Source: DASQPE01 sp964519805 (GTDB lineage Bacteria > Gemmatimonadota > Gemmatimonadetes > Gemmatimonadales > GWC2-71-9). From it: a stretch of 64,000 nt of DNA. Location: NCBI GenBank assembly GCA_964519805.1, contig CAZFKN010000002.1, positions 1 through 64,000 on the forward strand, read 5' to 3'. The notes under the pieces were generated by a model that ran no database searches, was not told where the DNA came from, and worked only from the letters and a program-made list of their open reading frames with translations. Each line of letters opens with the position of its first letter. Position 1 is the first letter of the stretch. Of the stretch, positions 7,602 to 16,616 are shown one piece after another. The position numbers and the translations under genes were made by a program.

Positions 7602-10427
7602 ATGCCCAGCCACTCGCCGCCCCAACTGTTCCTGGTCGACGGCTACGCGCTCATCTACCGGGCCTTCTTTGCCATGATCTCGCGGCCGCTGCGCACGGCA
7701 CGGGGCGAGAACACGTCGGCCGCCTGGGGCGCCGTGAATTTTCTCCTTCGCCTCCAGGAAAAGTATCGGCCCGACTACCTCGCCTGGGTGCTCGATGCCG
7801 GCACCTCGTTCCGCGAGGAGCGTTACCCCGACTACAAGTCCACTCGTGAGAAGCTCGATGAGGAGCTCCAGGCGGACTTCGACCGCTCGGTGGAGCGGAC
7901 GCGGCAGCTGCTCGACGCGTTTCGAGTGCCTGCGGTCGAGGTGCCCGGGTACGAGGCGGACGATGTGATCGGCACGCTGGCGATGCAGGCGGCCACGTCC
8001 GGACTCGAGGCCGTGATCGTTTCGGGCGACAAGGACTTCTACCAGCTCATCGGCCCGCACGTGGCCTTGTTGAATCCCGGCCGGGGCGGTCCGGCGGCGG
8101 TTGACGAGGTGTGGGTGGATGAGACCAACGCGGCTGAGCGCCTGGGCGTCCCACCCGGCCAGGTCGCCGACTTCCTGGCGCTCGTCGGCGATACGTCGGA
8201 CAACGTGCCTGGTGTGAAGGGGATCGGGGAGAAAGGGGCGCAGAAGCTCCTGGCGGAGTTCGGCGATCTCGACACGTTGCTCGCCCGCGCCGGAGAAGTC
8301 ACCGCCAAGCGTGCGCGTGAAGCGCTGCTCGAGCACGCCGAGGAGGCCCGCCTCTCGCGCGAGCTAGTGACGATCCGGCGCGACGTCCCCGCCACGCTCG
8401 ATCTCGAGCGGTTCGCGGCGCGGGAGCCGGATCGGGACAAGCTGGTCCAGGTGCTCGCCGAGCTGGAGTTCTACTCGCTCCTGAAGAAAGTGGATGGCCA
8501 GAGCGCCGCTGCCCCGCCCGCCGCGGCGGTGGAGCCCACGCCCGGGGAGGCCCCTACTGCGCCGCCGCCGACCCCGGCCACCCCGTCCTCGACGGCGCCG
8601 GTCGTGATCGTCGACGACCCCGGCCTCCTGAGCGACGTGGTGGCCCGCCTGCGCAACGCCCCGCTGCTCGCGCTCGATACGGAGACCAGCTCCACCGCCC
8701 CCCGCGAGGCCGAGCTGGTCGGCCTTTCGATTGCCGCGAGTCCGACCGAGGTCTGGTACCTCCCGTTCGGGCACCGGCCGCTTGGCGGTGAGCTCGCCGC
8801 GCCGGCGCCGGTGAAGAACCTCCCGCCGCTCACGAGCCCCCTGGTGGCTCCGCTGGCGCAGCTGCTGGCCGACGCGGCGGTACCCAAGGCCGGCCACAAC
8901 GTGAAGTTCGACTGGCAGGTGCTCCGCGGCGCCGGCGTCGAGCTGCGCGGGGTCGTTTACGACTCGATGCTTGCGAGCTTCATCCTCGATCCGGGGCGCC
9001 GCTCTCACGGGATCGACACGCTGGCCCTCGAGCACCTGGGCCGGACCATGGAGACGTACGCCGACGTGGCTGGCCGGGGCAGGCGCGAAACCCCGTTTGC
9101 CGAGCTGCCGGTCCCGCGAGCGGCCGCCTATTGCGGCGCCGACAGCGCGACGGCGCTCGCGCTGCACGACTTCTTCGCCCCGCGGCTCCGGGAGACGTCG
9201 TTGGAGCCGCTCCTCGCCGAGATCGAGCTGCCGCTCGTCGAGGTGCTGGTGGATATGGAGTGGACGGGGATCGCCATCGATCGGACCGTCTTCGAGCGCC
9301 TCTCGCGTGAGCTGGGCGCCGACCTCGCGCGCTTGGAGCGGGAGATTTCACAGGCCGCGGGGAGCGAGCTGAACCTGAACTCACCGAAGCAGCTGGCCAC
9401 CGTGCTGTTCGAGAAGCACCAGCTCCCCGTGCTCAAGAAGACCAAGACGGGTCCGTCCACCGACGCCGATGTGCTGGAGCAGCTCGCTGCCATGGGACAC
9501 GGGCTGCCGAGGCTGATCCTCGAGTATCGGGAGCTGCAGAAGCTCAAGAGCACCTATGTGGACGCACTGCCGGCGGAGGTCAATCCCAAGACCGGGCGGA
9601 TCCACACCAGTTTCAACCAGACCGGGGCCGCGACCGGGCGGCTTTCATCGTCCGACCCCAACCTCCAGAACATCCCGGTGCGCTCCGCCCGGGGCGAGGC
9701 AATCCGCCGGGGGTTCGTGCCGGCGGCGGGGTCGGTCTTTCTCGTCGCCGACTACTCGCAGATCGAGCTCCGGCTCATGGCGCATCTGTCGGGCGATCCC
9801 GGCTTTATCGAGGCCTTCCGCCAGGGCGGCGACATCCACCGCCAGACCGCGGCCCTGATCTTCGGCGTTCCACTCGCCGAAGTGACTTCGGACATGCGGG
9901 CCCGGGCCAAGACGATCAACTTCGCGACCATCTACGGCCAGGGCGCGTTCGCGCTCTCGCGTCAGCTGGGGATCTCGCAAGAGGATGCGAAGAGCTTCAT
10001 CGCCCGCTACTTCGAGCGATTCGCGGGGGTCAGAGCGTTTCTCGACCGGCAGGTGCAACTGGCGCGCGAGCAGGGGTACGTGGAGACGCTGTTCAAGCGG
10101 CGGCGCTACATCCCGGAGATCCGGGACCGGAACTACAACCTCAGAGCGTATGCCGAGCGGACCGCGCAGAACTCCCCATTGCAGGGCTCAGCCGCCGATC
10201 TCATCAAGCTCGCGATGGTGCGGGTCCATCGCGGGCTGCGCGACCGCGGGCTCGTGAGCCGCATGCTGCTGCAGGTACACGATGAGCTGGTCTTCGAGGT
10301 CCCGGCGGGAGAGATCGAGGTCATGCGGGACCTGGTCCGGACCAGCATGGAGACGGTGGTGAAGCTGGAAGTACCGCTGGTCGTGGATATCGGGGTGGGG
10401 CCGAACTGGCTGGACGCAAAGCGGTAA
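7602..10427 (+). CDS. polA: DNA polymerase I
   Basis: Full-length three-domain family A polymerase, 941 residues, for Okazaki fragment processing and repair. Residues 1-290 form the 5'-3' FEN-like exonuclease (LVDGYALIYRAFFA, EADDVIGTLA). A Pro/Ala linker (about 303-335) leads to a proofreading domain that looks intact: Exo I Asp359/Glu361 in DTET, Exo II NVKFD, Exo III YCGAD. The polymerase domain has motif A DYSQIELR (Asp717), the O-helix K770-TINFATIYG with Tyr778, and motif C QVHDELVFE (Asp894). Phe four residues after Lys770 predicts discrimination against dideoxynucleotides, as in E. coli. Start supported by the TATCTT hexamer 8 bases upstream. Confidence 0.98.
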   Translation: MPSHSPPQLFLVDGYALIYRAFFAMISRPLRTARGENTSAAWGAVNFLLRLQEKYRPDYLAWVLDAGTSFREERYPDYKSTREKLDEELQADFDRSVERTRQLLDAFRVPAVEVPGYEADDVIGTLAMQAATSGLEAVIVSGDKDFYQLIGPHVALLNPGRGGPAAVDEVWVDETNAAERLGVPPGQVADFLALVGDTSDNVPGVKGIGEKGAQKLLAEFGDLDTLLARAGEVTAKRAREALLEHAEEARLSRELVTIRRDVPATLDLERFAAREPDRDKLVQVLAELEFYSLLKKVDGQSAAAPPAAAVEPTPGEAPTAPPPTPATPSSTAPVVIVDDPGLLSDVVARLRNAPLLALDTETSSTAPREAELVGLSIAASPTEVWYLPFGHRPLGGELAAPAPVKNLPPLTSPLVAPLAQLLADAAVPKAGHNVKFDWQVLRGAGVELRGVVYDSMLASFILDPGRRSHGIDTLALEHLGRTMETYADVAGRGRRETPFAELPVPRAAAYCGADSATALALHDFFAPRLRETSLEPLLAEIELPLVEVLVDMEWTGIAIDRTVFERLSRELGADLARLEREISQAAGSELNLNSPKQLATVLFEKHQLPVLKKTKTGPSTDADVLEQLAAMGHGLPRLILEYRELQKLKSTYVDALPAEVNPKTGRIHTSFNQTGAATGRLSSSDPNLQNIPVRSARGEAIRRGFVPAAGSVFLVADYSQIELRLMAHLSGDPGFIEAFRQGGDIHRQTAALIFGVPLAEVTSDMRARAKTINFATIYGQGAFALSRQLGISQEDAKSFIARYFERFAGVRAFLDRQVQLAREQGYVETLFKRRRYIPEIRDRNYNLRAYAERTAQNSPLQGSAADLIKLAMVRVHRGLRDRGLVSRMLLQVHDELVFEVPAGEIEVMRDLVRTSMETVVKLEVPLVVDIGVGPNWLDAKR

Positions 10428-10434
10428 GCGGTGT

Positions 10435-12807
10435 TTACTGTTCACCGTTGACTGCTGTTCCCGGCCACCAGTTCCACCGACCGGCGAGATGCATGAACGC
10501 GGGCACCAGCACCATCCGGATGATCGTCGCGTCCAGTAGCACCGCCACCGCCAGCCCGAAGCCCAGAAACTGCATCACCAGGACCCGCGCAAAGGCGAAG
10601 ATTCCGAAGACCATGATCATGATCAGCGCTGCGGACGTGATCACGGATGCCGTCGCGCTCAAGCCTTCCAGAACCGCCTCGTCGTTCCGCCCGGTCCGGT
10701 CGAACGCCTCCTTCATCCGGCTCAGCAGAAACACCTCGTAATCCATGCTGAGTCCGAAGACCACGGCGAAGACCAGCACTGGCACGACGACGAAGATCGC
10801 CGACGTGGGGCCGTCGATGCCCAGGAGCTGCGAGCCGAACCCCTTTTGAAAGACGAGCACGATGAGGCCGAACGTGGCGCTCACCGACAGCGTGTTCATG
10901 ATGATGGCCTTGATCGGGACCAGGAGCGAGCGGAAGGCCAGCGCCAACATGACGCCCGTGGCGGCCAGAATCAGGCCCACCAGAAGCGGGAACCGCTTGA
11001 GCAGGTCATCCTGGAAGTCGAGGCTGGACGCCGCATAGCCGGTTACGAGGATCCGCAGGTCCTTGGTGCCGCGGAGCTTCTGGGTTCGAAGCTCGCGGGC
11101 CTTGCGCACCACATCCATCGCCGTGGTCAGCGAAGTCGTATCCGACAGGATCACATCCATGAGCGTGACCCGCTGGTCCTTGCTCAGATACGCGTCGAGA
11201 AAATCCGGCGGCAGATCGTTCCGCGCCGCGGCCAAGTCGCTGTAGAGGACGGAATACGCGAGCAGCGAAGTCTTCGGCTTTGCGTCCACCAGGCTGCGAA
11301 CCTCGCGGACCCGCGGGTCCGCCCGGAGCGAGTCCGAGAGGGTTCGAAGGCCGCGCAGCACGGCGGTTTCGACGGCGGTGTGGCCGGCGGGTGTTTCGAC
11401 CACGAGGCGCACGGGCTGAATCACGCCGGCCACGCCCATGGCAGTCAGCGTTTCCACGCCCTTGCCGGCGTCGGTGTCGCTCGGCCACCAGTGACGGGAC
11501 GGCAGGCCGATCCGGATCCAGAAGACGGGCGCGGTGAGGAGCGCGATGGCGAGCCCGCCGACCGTCACCGCCCGCCACGGGTATCGGCTGAGCGTTCGGG
11601 CCCAGGTTTCCCAGATCCGCGGCGCGTGCCACCACGCGAGGCGCCGGGCGAGCCAACGGGGCCGCTCGATACTGCGTCCCATCACAGCCAGAAGAGCGGG
11701 GAGGAGCGTGGTCGAGAGCAACACCGCAACCGCGACGACGACGAGCCCACCCAGGCCGACGCTGCGGGTTTCGACCAACGGCGTGAACAAGAGGGCCGCG
11801 AAGCCGACGACCACCGTGAGGCCGGAGGTAACCACGGCCGCCCCGGCGGTGAGGAACGTCGTCACGGCTGCTTCGCGGCGTCGCTTCCCGCGGCTCAGCT
11901 CCTCCCGGAATCGGGTCACGACGAGCAGCGAGTAGTCGATGCCGACGCCCAGGCCGATCATCGTCGTCATGTTGAGGACGAAAACCGACATCGGCGTGAC
12001 CTGAGTGAGGTAGCCGATGATCGTGAGCGAGACGACGATCGCGAGGAATCCGACGATCAGCGGAAGCACCGCAGCCACCAGGGCTCCGAAGGCGAGCACC
12101 AGAATCACCAGCGTCAGCGGGATCAGACGCGCCTCGCCCCGACGGCTGTCTTCGGCGGTCACCGCGCGCACGTCGAGGTCCAGCGGCGCCCGTCCCGTCA
12201 CGTAGGCCGTGTACTGCCCCCCGCGGGGCATGCCCTCCAGCGTCTCCCGAGTCGTCTGGCGGACGACGGGCACGAGGCCCGCGGCGCTGTCGCCGGTCGT
12301 CGTGCGCAGCGCCAGGATGAGCAGTGCAGTGCGGCGGTCACGGCTCAGAAAGGACGTGTCCCCGGTCGAGGCATAGGACACGACGTCGCGGATGAACGGC
12401 TCCGCGGCGAGGGTGTGCACCAGGCTGTCGAGAACGGGTCGGGAGGGCCCGGAGTCGAGCCGAGACGGAGCGGCGAGGGTGACGGCGAAGAACTCGCTGA
12501 CGGGGCTATCGAATCGCCGCTCCAGCTTCTCCTGGGCTTCCGAGGCCTCGGTCGCTCTGGTGCTGCCGCCCCGAATGTTGAGCAACCCTTCGGTGCGCGG
12601 CGCGCGGGCGGTGGCGAAGATCCCCACCGCCGTCCACACGATCACCACGACCCAGCGCCATCGGACCAGGCCACGGGCAAGGTATTCCCTCGGATTCAGG
12701 CGATCCCTCCGTGTGCTGCGCCGGCCGCGGGTTACGAGTGGCCAAATGTTAGACGGCTCCGCGGCCCCACGCCAGCGCGCTAGCGCCCGGGGCCCGCGCG
12801 GCGGCAT
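10435..12807 (-). CDS. MMPL/RND-family membrane transporter
   Basis: Proton-driven exporter-like protein of about 790 residues. It has the MMPL duplication: one transmembrane segment near the N-terminus, a soluble domain, a block of about five segments containing GVGIDYSLLVVTRFREEL, then a second soluble domain and a second block with MDYEVFLLSRMKEA, the Asp-Tyr signature repeated in each half. MMPL proteins export lipids, hopanoids or other hydrophobic compounds; the substrate here is unknown. The ATG at 12807 is used, with a TTG at 12819 possible. The first 40 residues are Arg-rich and poorly family-like, so the true start may be further in. It is divergent from the matrixin gene and convergent with polA, 7 bases apart. 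Confidence 0.9.
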   Translation of the reverse strand: MPPRGPRALARWRGAAEPSNIWPLVTRGRRSTRRDRLNPREYLARGLVRWRWVVVIVWTAVGIFATARAPRTEGLLNIRGGSTRATEASEAQEKLERRFDSPVSEFFAVTLAAPSRLDSGPSRPVLDSLVHTLAAEPFIRDVVSYASTGDTSFLSRDRRTALLILALRTTTGDSAAGLVPVVRQTTRETLEGMPRGGQYTAYVTGRAPLDLDVRAVTAEDSRRGEARLIPLTLVILVLAFGALVAAVLPLIVGFLAIVVSLTIIGYLTQVTPMSVFVLNMTTMIGLGVGIDYSLLVVTRFREELSRGKRRREAAVTTFLTAGAAVVTSGLTVVVGFAALLFTPLVETRSVGLGGLVVVAVAVLLSTTLLPALLAVMGRSIERPRWLARRLAWWHAPRIWETWARTLSRYPWRAVTVGGLAIALLTAPVFWIRIGLPSRHWWPSDTDAGKGVETLTAMGVAGVIQPVRLVVETPAGHTAVETAVLRGLRTLSDSLRADPRVREVRSLVDAKPKTSLLAYSVLYSDLAAARNDLPPDFLDAYLSKDQRVTLMDVILSDTTSLTTAMDVVRKARELRTQKLRGTKDLRILVTGYAASSLDFQDDLLKRFPLLVGLILAATGVMLALAFRSLLVPIKAIIMNTLSVSATFGLIVLVFQKGFGSQLLGIDGPTSAIFVVVPVLVFAVVFGLSMDYEVFLLSRMKEAFDRTGRNDEAVLEGLSATASVITSAALIMIMVFGIFAFARVLVMQFLGFGLAVAVLLDATIIRMVLVPAFMHLAGRWNWWPGTAVNGEQ

Positions 12808-12818
12808 ATTGATTTCCA

Positions 12819-13619
12819 ATGGTGCGCTTCCTGCTCCCGGCCCTGACCGGTCTGCTGCTGATCGCAGTGCTTGCCGATCGGATTACGAAACTGGCCCCGA
12901 CCGAGTTGAGCGCCGGCCAGACGGCAGCCGTCGTGGACACCAGCGGTGCCTCGACGGCGCGCCCACCGACGCCCGCGGCGGCGACGTCGCCCGCGCCGCC
13001 GGTCCCGGAGAGCCGTACCCCCACGGTTGACCGGCTCGCCCGACTCGCCGTCCGGCGCCAGCTCGCAGGGATGGCCGGCCAGACCTACCTCGACTCGCTC
13101 ATCGCTACGACGGACTCGGTCATCCGCCGCTGGCCCGATCGCAACGGCGACCCGCTGAGGGTGCTGATCGTGGAGGGGGGCGCGCAGGGATACGCGCCCA
13201 GAATGGCCGATCTCGTTCGTCGAGCGCTGGACCGATGGGCGGGAGCCGGCATGGGCGTGAGGTTTGCCGAGGTACTCGATACGACTGGGGCGGACATCGT
13301 GGTACGGTGGATCGACCGCTTCGACATAGATCGCGCCGGCCAGACCGATCTGACCTGGGATCAGCTGGGGCGGGTGCGCCGCGCGACCATCTCACTCGCT
13401 CTCCACTCGACCGCTGGCGCGCCGCTCAGCGATCCGGCCTTGCTCTCCGTTGCGGTGCACGAGACGGGGCACGCGATCGGCCTCCCTCATTCACCCGACT
13501 CGAACGATGTGATGTTCCCCTCGACCCGGACGTCGGCGCTGTCGGAGCGCGACGTGCGAACCGCGCAGGTGCTCTATCAGCTTCCTCCGGGGTCGGTCAA
13601 GGACAGCGCCGACCGGTAG
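12819..13619 (+). CDS. Matrixin-like zinc metalloprotease, membrane-anchored or secreted
   Basis: A 266-residue protein with one N-terminal hydrophobic segment (about 3-19, signal or anchor), a Pro/Ala/Thr-rich linker (40-65), and a metzincin domain. The zinc motif HETGHAIGLPH gives ligands His214, His218, His224 and catalytic Glu215; Met232 follows in NDVMFPS as the Met-turn. This is the M10A/matrixin arrangement, expected to act outside the cytoplasm. The ATG lies 12 bases from the divergent MMPL start, so the two share a promoter region. It is followed after 3 bases by a serine hydrolase gene. No propeptide cysteine switch is apparent. Confidence 0.87.
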   Translation: MVRFLLPALTGLLLIAVLADRITKLAPTELSAGQTAAVVDTSGASTARPPTPAAATSPAPPVPESRTPTVDRLARLAVRRQLAGMAGQTYLDSLIATTDSVIRRWPDRNGDPLRVLIVEGGAQGYAPRMADLVRRALDRWAGAGMGVRFAEVLDTTGADIVVRWIDRFDIDRAGQTDLTWDQLGRVRRATISLALHSTAGAPLSDPALLSVAVHETGHAIGLPHSPDSNDVMFPSTRTSALSERDVRTAQVLYQLPPGSVKDSADR

Positions 13620-13622
13620 CGA

Positions 13623-14819
13623 TTGTTAGCCCCTCAGCGAGTAGTAGCGTCAACAACCTCCATCATGATGGCCGCCGTGGCCAGTACCCTGCTCGCCGCC
13701 TCCGCGCAGGCCCAGCAATTCCCCGACGTGGATGCGGCCGCACGCCAGGGAATCCGGAAGGGACTCTACCCCGGCGCCGTGGTGGTCATCGGTCGGGGCG
13801 ACACCGTGCTGTACGCTCGGGGCTACGGTCACCTCACGTGGAGTCAGGCGTCGGCGGTTCCGGATCCGGACTCGACTCTCTGGGACCTCGCCTCCCTGAC
13901 GAAGGTCGTCGGCACCACGAGTGCCGTGTTGCGCCTCGTGGATGCCGGGGCCGTGGGTCTCGATCTGCCTGTGAGTCACTACCTGCCCCGCTTCTCGGGC
14001 GGCGGCAAGGACCACGTCACGGTGCGGATGCTCCTGGATCACACGAGCGGACTCCCGCCATGGATACCGTTCTTCCGGAGAGCCCGCACGGCGGCCGCCA
14101 TGGTGGACGAGCTGTACGCGGAGCCACTCCAGCGAGCACCGGGCGACTCGGCCGACTACAGCGACCTCAACGCCATGTTGCTCGGCCTGCTCGTCGAACA
14201 GGTATCGGGCAAGTCCCTCGACTCGGTGGTGAACGCAGAGGTGCTGAAGCCGCTTGACCTCGAGCGAACACTGTACCGGCCCTCGGCGGCGCTGCGGAAA
14301 TGGACCGCGCCGACCGGCAGGTACCGAGGGCAGGCCGTCCGCGGCGAGGTCAACGACCAGAACGCGGCGCGCCTCGGCGGGGCGGCTGGTCACGCCGGAC
14401 TCTTTTCGACCGGGCACGACCTGGCGCGCTTCGCCCAGGTTTGGCTGCGCCAAGGCCTCACGCCCGCAGGGCGCTGGGTGCGCGCCGAGACGATGCGCCT
14501 CTTTCTGACGCCGGGCCCGCGGAGCGGGACGAGGCTGCTGGGTTGGGATGGGCCGACCCTGGATGCGCCGCGTGACGATCCCAGCGTGTTTGGGGCCATG
14601 GCGAGCCCGGCGGCCTATGGGCACACCGGCTGGACCGGCACGGAGCTTTGGATCGATCCGACCCGGGACCTGTTCCTCGTGTTCCTTACGAACCGTAGCT
14701 ATGATCCCCGGACGCGGCGGTCGATCGAGAAGCTGAAGGAAGTCCGTGCCAAGCTTTCCGACGCCACGCTGCGGGAGGTGCCTGCGCTCTGCAACGCGGA
14801 GCACCTGACGACATGCTGA
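13623..14819 (+). CDS. Serine hydrolase of the beta-lactamase/class C family
   Basis: Probably exported protein of 398 residues with a hydrophobic N-terminus ending in AQAQ, a likely signal peptidase site. The active-site SxxK is Ser91-Leu-Thr-Lys94. The second motif reads Tyr179-Ser-Asp rather than the usual Tyr-x-Asn, and HTG occurs near the C-terminus (GHTGWTG). Such proteins include esterases, D-peptidases and carboxypeptidases; beta-lactamase activity cannot be assumed. The TTG at 13623 follows the previous stop by 3 bases, suggesting coupling. Internal ATG codons at 13665 and 13668 are alternative starts, but they would remove the only positive charge before the hydrophobic core. Confidence 0.85.
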   Translation: MLAPQRVVASTTSIMMAAVASTLLAASAQAQQFPDVDAAARQGIRKGLYPGAVVVIGRGDTVLYARGYGHLTWSQASAVPDPDSTLWDLASLTKVVGTTSAVLRLVDAGAVGLDLPVSHYLPRFSGGGKDHVTVRMLLDHTSGLPPWIPFFRRARTAAAMVDELYAEPLQRAPGDSADYSDLNAMLLGLLVEQVSGKSLDSVVNAEVLKPLDLERTLYRPSAALRKWTAPTGRYRGQAVRGEVNDQNAARLGGAAGHAGLFSTGHDLARFAQVWLRQGLTPAGRWVRAETMRLFLTPGPRSGTRLLGWDGPTLDAPRDDPSVFGAMASPAAYGHTGWTGTELWIDPTRDLFLVFLTNRSYDPRTRRSIEKLKEVRAKLSDATLREVPALCNAEHLTTC

Positions 14820-14844
14820 CCGGGCACGTACGAGGTGATCATCC

Positions 14845-15147
14845 ATGACGCTTACAGCCGACACGGTCCGTCGGGCCCTTCGCGCCGTCAAGGATCCGGA
14901 GCTCAACCTAAACATCATCGACTTGGGATTGGTCTACGACATCGACGTCTCCGAGACCGGCGACGTGCGGGTTCAGATGACGCTCACGTCCCCCGGCTGT
15001 CCCGCCGGCGCCGAGATCGTTCAAGGCGTCCGGGACGTGGCGACCGATCTGGAGGGGGTGGGGTCGGTGGACGTCGAGTTGGTTTGGGAGCCGTACTGGA
15101 CGCCGGAGCGCATGGACCCGAGAGTGCGGGCCTTCCTAGGTCACTGA
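14845..15147 (+). CDS. MIP18-family metal-sulfur cluster assembly protein
   Basis: A 100-residue DUF59/MIP18 domain protein, the family of SufT, PaaD and the eukaryotic CIA factor MIP18. It has the characteristic KDPELNLNIIDLGLVYDI opening and the conserved Cys in TSPGCPAGAEI. Relatives assist maturation or insertion of Fe-S clusters. GAGGTG lies about eight bases before the ATG. It lies some 8 kb from the suf operon rather than inside it, and its last 7 bases overlap the convergent rnd gene. The specific client is not evident. Confidence 0.87.
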   Translation: MTLTADTVRRALRAVKDPELNLNIIDLGLVYDIDVSETGDVRVQMTLTSPGCPAGAEIVQGVRDVATDLEGVGSVDVELVWEPYWTPERMDPRVRAFLGH

Positions 15148-16349
15148 CCGCCGCGCGGGAGGCTCGCAGCCGGTCTCCCTGTCGTCTTCTCCTTTCCTTC
15201 CCCCTGCTGGTCGCCGCCGCCTGCCGCCTCCAGCAGCTCTCGTCCGAACGTGTCGACTTGCCAGCCGCGCACGCCGGGGATCCCGCGCAGTTCATCGAGG
15301 GTCTTGGGGCGTGTCCGTGCGATTGCCTCGAGCGTGCCATTGGGGCAGAGCACACCGGGCGCGAGCTCGAGGAGGGTTGAGAGCTGGTTGCGTCTCGCCT
15401 TGAGCTGCTCGAGCCGCCCTTCGAAAGCCGGGTCGGGTGTGCGTCGGGGCCCGCGCTCGATTCGGGGAAGGTCCCGCTCCGCCAGCTCTAACGCCCGCCG
15501 AACCGCGTCCAGAATCTCGCGCCCGCGGCGTTCCGCCAGCTCGGCTCCGACCCCACGAATGGCCCGGAGGGCGGCGGCATCCGTCGGGAGGGTTCTGGCG
15601 ATTTCCAGCAGAGGCTCGGTGTTGAGGAGGCGGAACGCGGCTCGATCGGTGCGTGCCGCCGTTTCCTCGCGCCAATGATACAGCTCCCGCAAGGCGGCGA
15701 GATGGCGCCCCTTCAGAGTCCTGGCACCTTTGACCCGGAGATACCCGGGCTCGTCGTCCGGGACGGCGCCCCACTTCACATGCTCGAGCAGCGCAAACTC
15801 CTCCTTGGCCCATGACAGGCGGCCGCGCTCGGCGAGCCGGTCGCGCAGGATATCCCGCAACGCGGGCAGGTGGCGCGTGTCGTCGGCCGCGTATTGCAAC
15901 ATCTCAGCCGACAGAGGGCGGGTGGACCAGTCCGCTCGCTGGAAGCGCTTGTCGAGGAGGACGCCCAGGTACTTCTCGAGCAGCGCAGCGAGGCCGATGC
16001 CTGGCTCGTTCAGGAACTGGGCGGCAACCCTCGTATCGAACAGAGTCGCGGCACGGAAGCCGTACTGCTGGTCGAGCAACCGGAGATCGTAGTCGGCGTC
16101 GTGGAAGACGATCTCGATGCTCGGATCCGCCAGTATGCGGCCCAGCGGCGCGAGGTCGCGGACGGCCAGAGGATCGACGATGGCCGTGTCGGTTCGGGAC
16201 GAAAGCTGGATCAGGTACACGCGGTCGTGATACCGGTGGAAACTGGCGGCCTCGGTGTCGACCGCGAGGAGCGGCTCGCGGCCGAACTCCGCCAGAAGGC
16301 CCTCGAGGGCTGCCTGCGTTTCCACCCGGATGAGAGGAGCTTCAGTCAC
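15141..16349 (-). CDS. rnd: Ribonuclease D
   Basis: 3'-5' exoribonuclease involved in tRNA 3' maturation and RNA decay. The 402-residue protein has the DEDDy exonuclease residues: Asp31 and Glu33 in AVDTEAA, Asp88 in the HDADYD block, and Tyr153/Asp157 in YAADD. It continues with an HRDC nucleic-acid-binding region (about 210-290) and a C-terminal segment that looks like a second HRDC-type repeat. The GTG start lies inside the end of a small upstream gene (8-base overlap), so it is likely translated by coupling. Confidence 0.93.
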   Translation of the reverse strand: MTEAPLIRVETQAALEGLLAEFGREPLLAVDTEAASFHRYHDRVYLIQLSSRTDTAIVDPLAVRDLAPLGRILADPSIEIVFHDADYDLRLLDQQYGFRAATLFDTRVAAQFLNEPGIGLAALLEKYLGVLLDKRFQRADWSTRPLSAEMLQYAADDTRHLPALRDILRDRLAERGRLSWAKEEFALLEHVKWGAVPDDEPGYLRVKGARTLKGRHLAALRELYHWREETAARTDRAAFRLLNTEPLLEIARTLPTDAAALRAIRGVGAELAERRGREILDAVRRALELAERDLPRIERGPRRTPDPAFEGRLEQLKARRNQLSTLLELAPGVLCPNGTLEAIARTRPKTLDELRGIPGVRGWQVDTFGRELLEAAGGGDQQGEGKEKTTGRPAASLPRGGQ

Positions 16350-16512
16350 GCGGCGCTACCTGCTCCAGTCCGGTGGCGATTTCCTCCAGGGCCTTGGCCA
16401 GCGTTTTATAGAAGTCGGCGTCCGGTTGGACAGCGGACCCCATGGCGGCATCCATCTGGAGTTTGCGAGCGAGGCGTGCGGCGTGTCTGATGTAGTCCGT
16501 GGCTGGTTTCAT
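16342..16512 (-). CDS. Small hypothetical protein coupled to rnd
   Basis: A 56-residue, mostly helical, soluble-looking protein starting MKPATDYIRHAARLARKL. I do not recognise a family. The ATG at 16512 is favoured over an earlier start at 16578, whose extra residues are Pro/Ser-rich and unlike a domain. Its last 8 bases overlap the rnd start codon, which argues that it is translated. A TATCTT hexamer about 26 bases upstream may be its -10 box. No Shine-Dalgarno is obvious. Confidence 0.55.
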   Translation of the reverse strand: MKPATDYIRHAARLARKLQMDAAMGSAVQPDADFYKTLAKALEEIATGLEQVAPRD

Positions 16513-16603
16513 AGTCGGTCGAGAAGGAGGCGAAGAGTGAAGATAGACACCCGGGCCGACCGCGCACATCCTCGACATCTGCCGATTCCACCGCCCGATC
16601 GCC

Positions 16604-16609
16604 TATACT
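16604..16609 (+). promoter_or_regulatory. Candidate -10 hexamer, leaderless thioesterase-hydrolase gene
   Basis: TATACT (5 of 6 to the TATAAT consensus) is followed by exactly 7 bases and the ATG at 16617. There is no Shine-Dalgarno sequence. Transcription would start at or next to the A of the ATG. Confidence 0.55.
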
Positions 16610-16616
16610 CCCCTGG

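Noticed and set aside
10846..12783. Long open frame (about 645 codons) on the plus strand opposite the MMPL gene
   Set aside because: It is antisense to a clear MMPL transporter, extremely rich in Arg, His, Asp and Gln, and has no domain pattern; such frames are common in GC-rich DNA.
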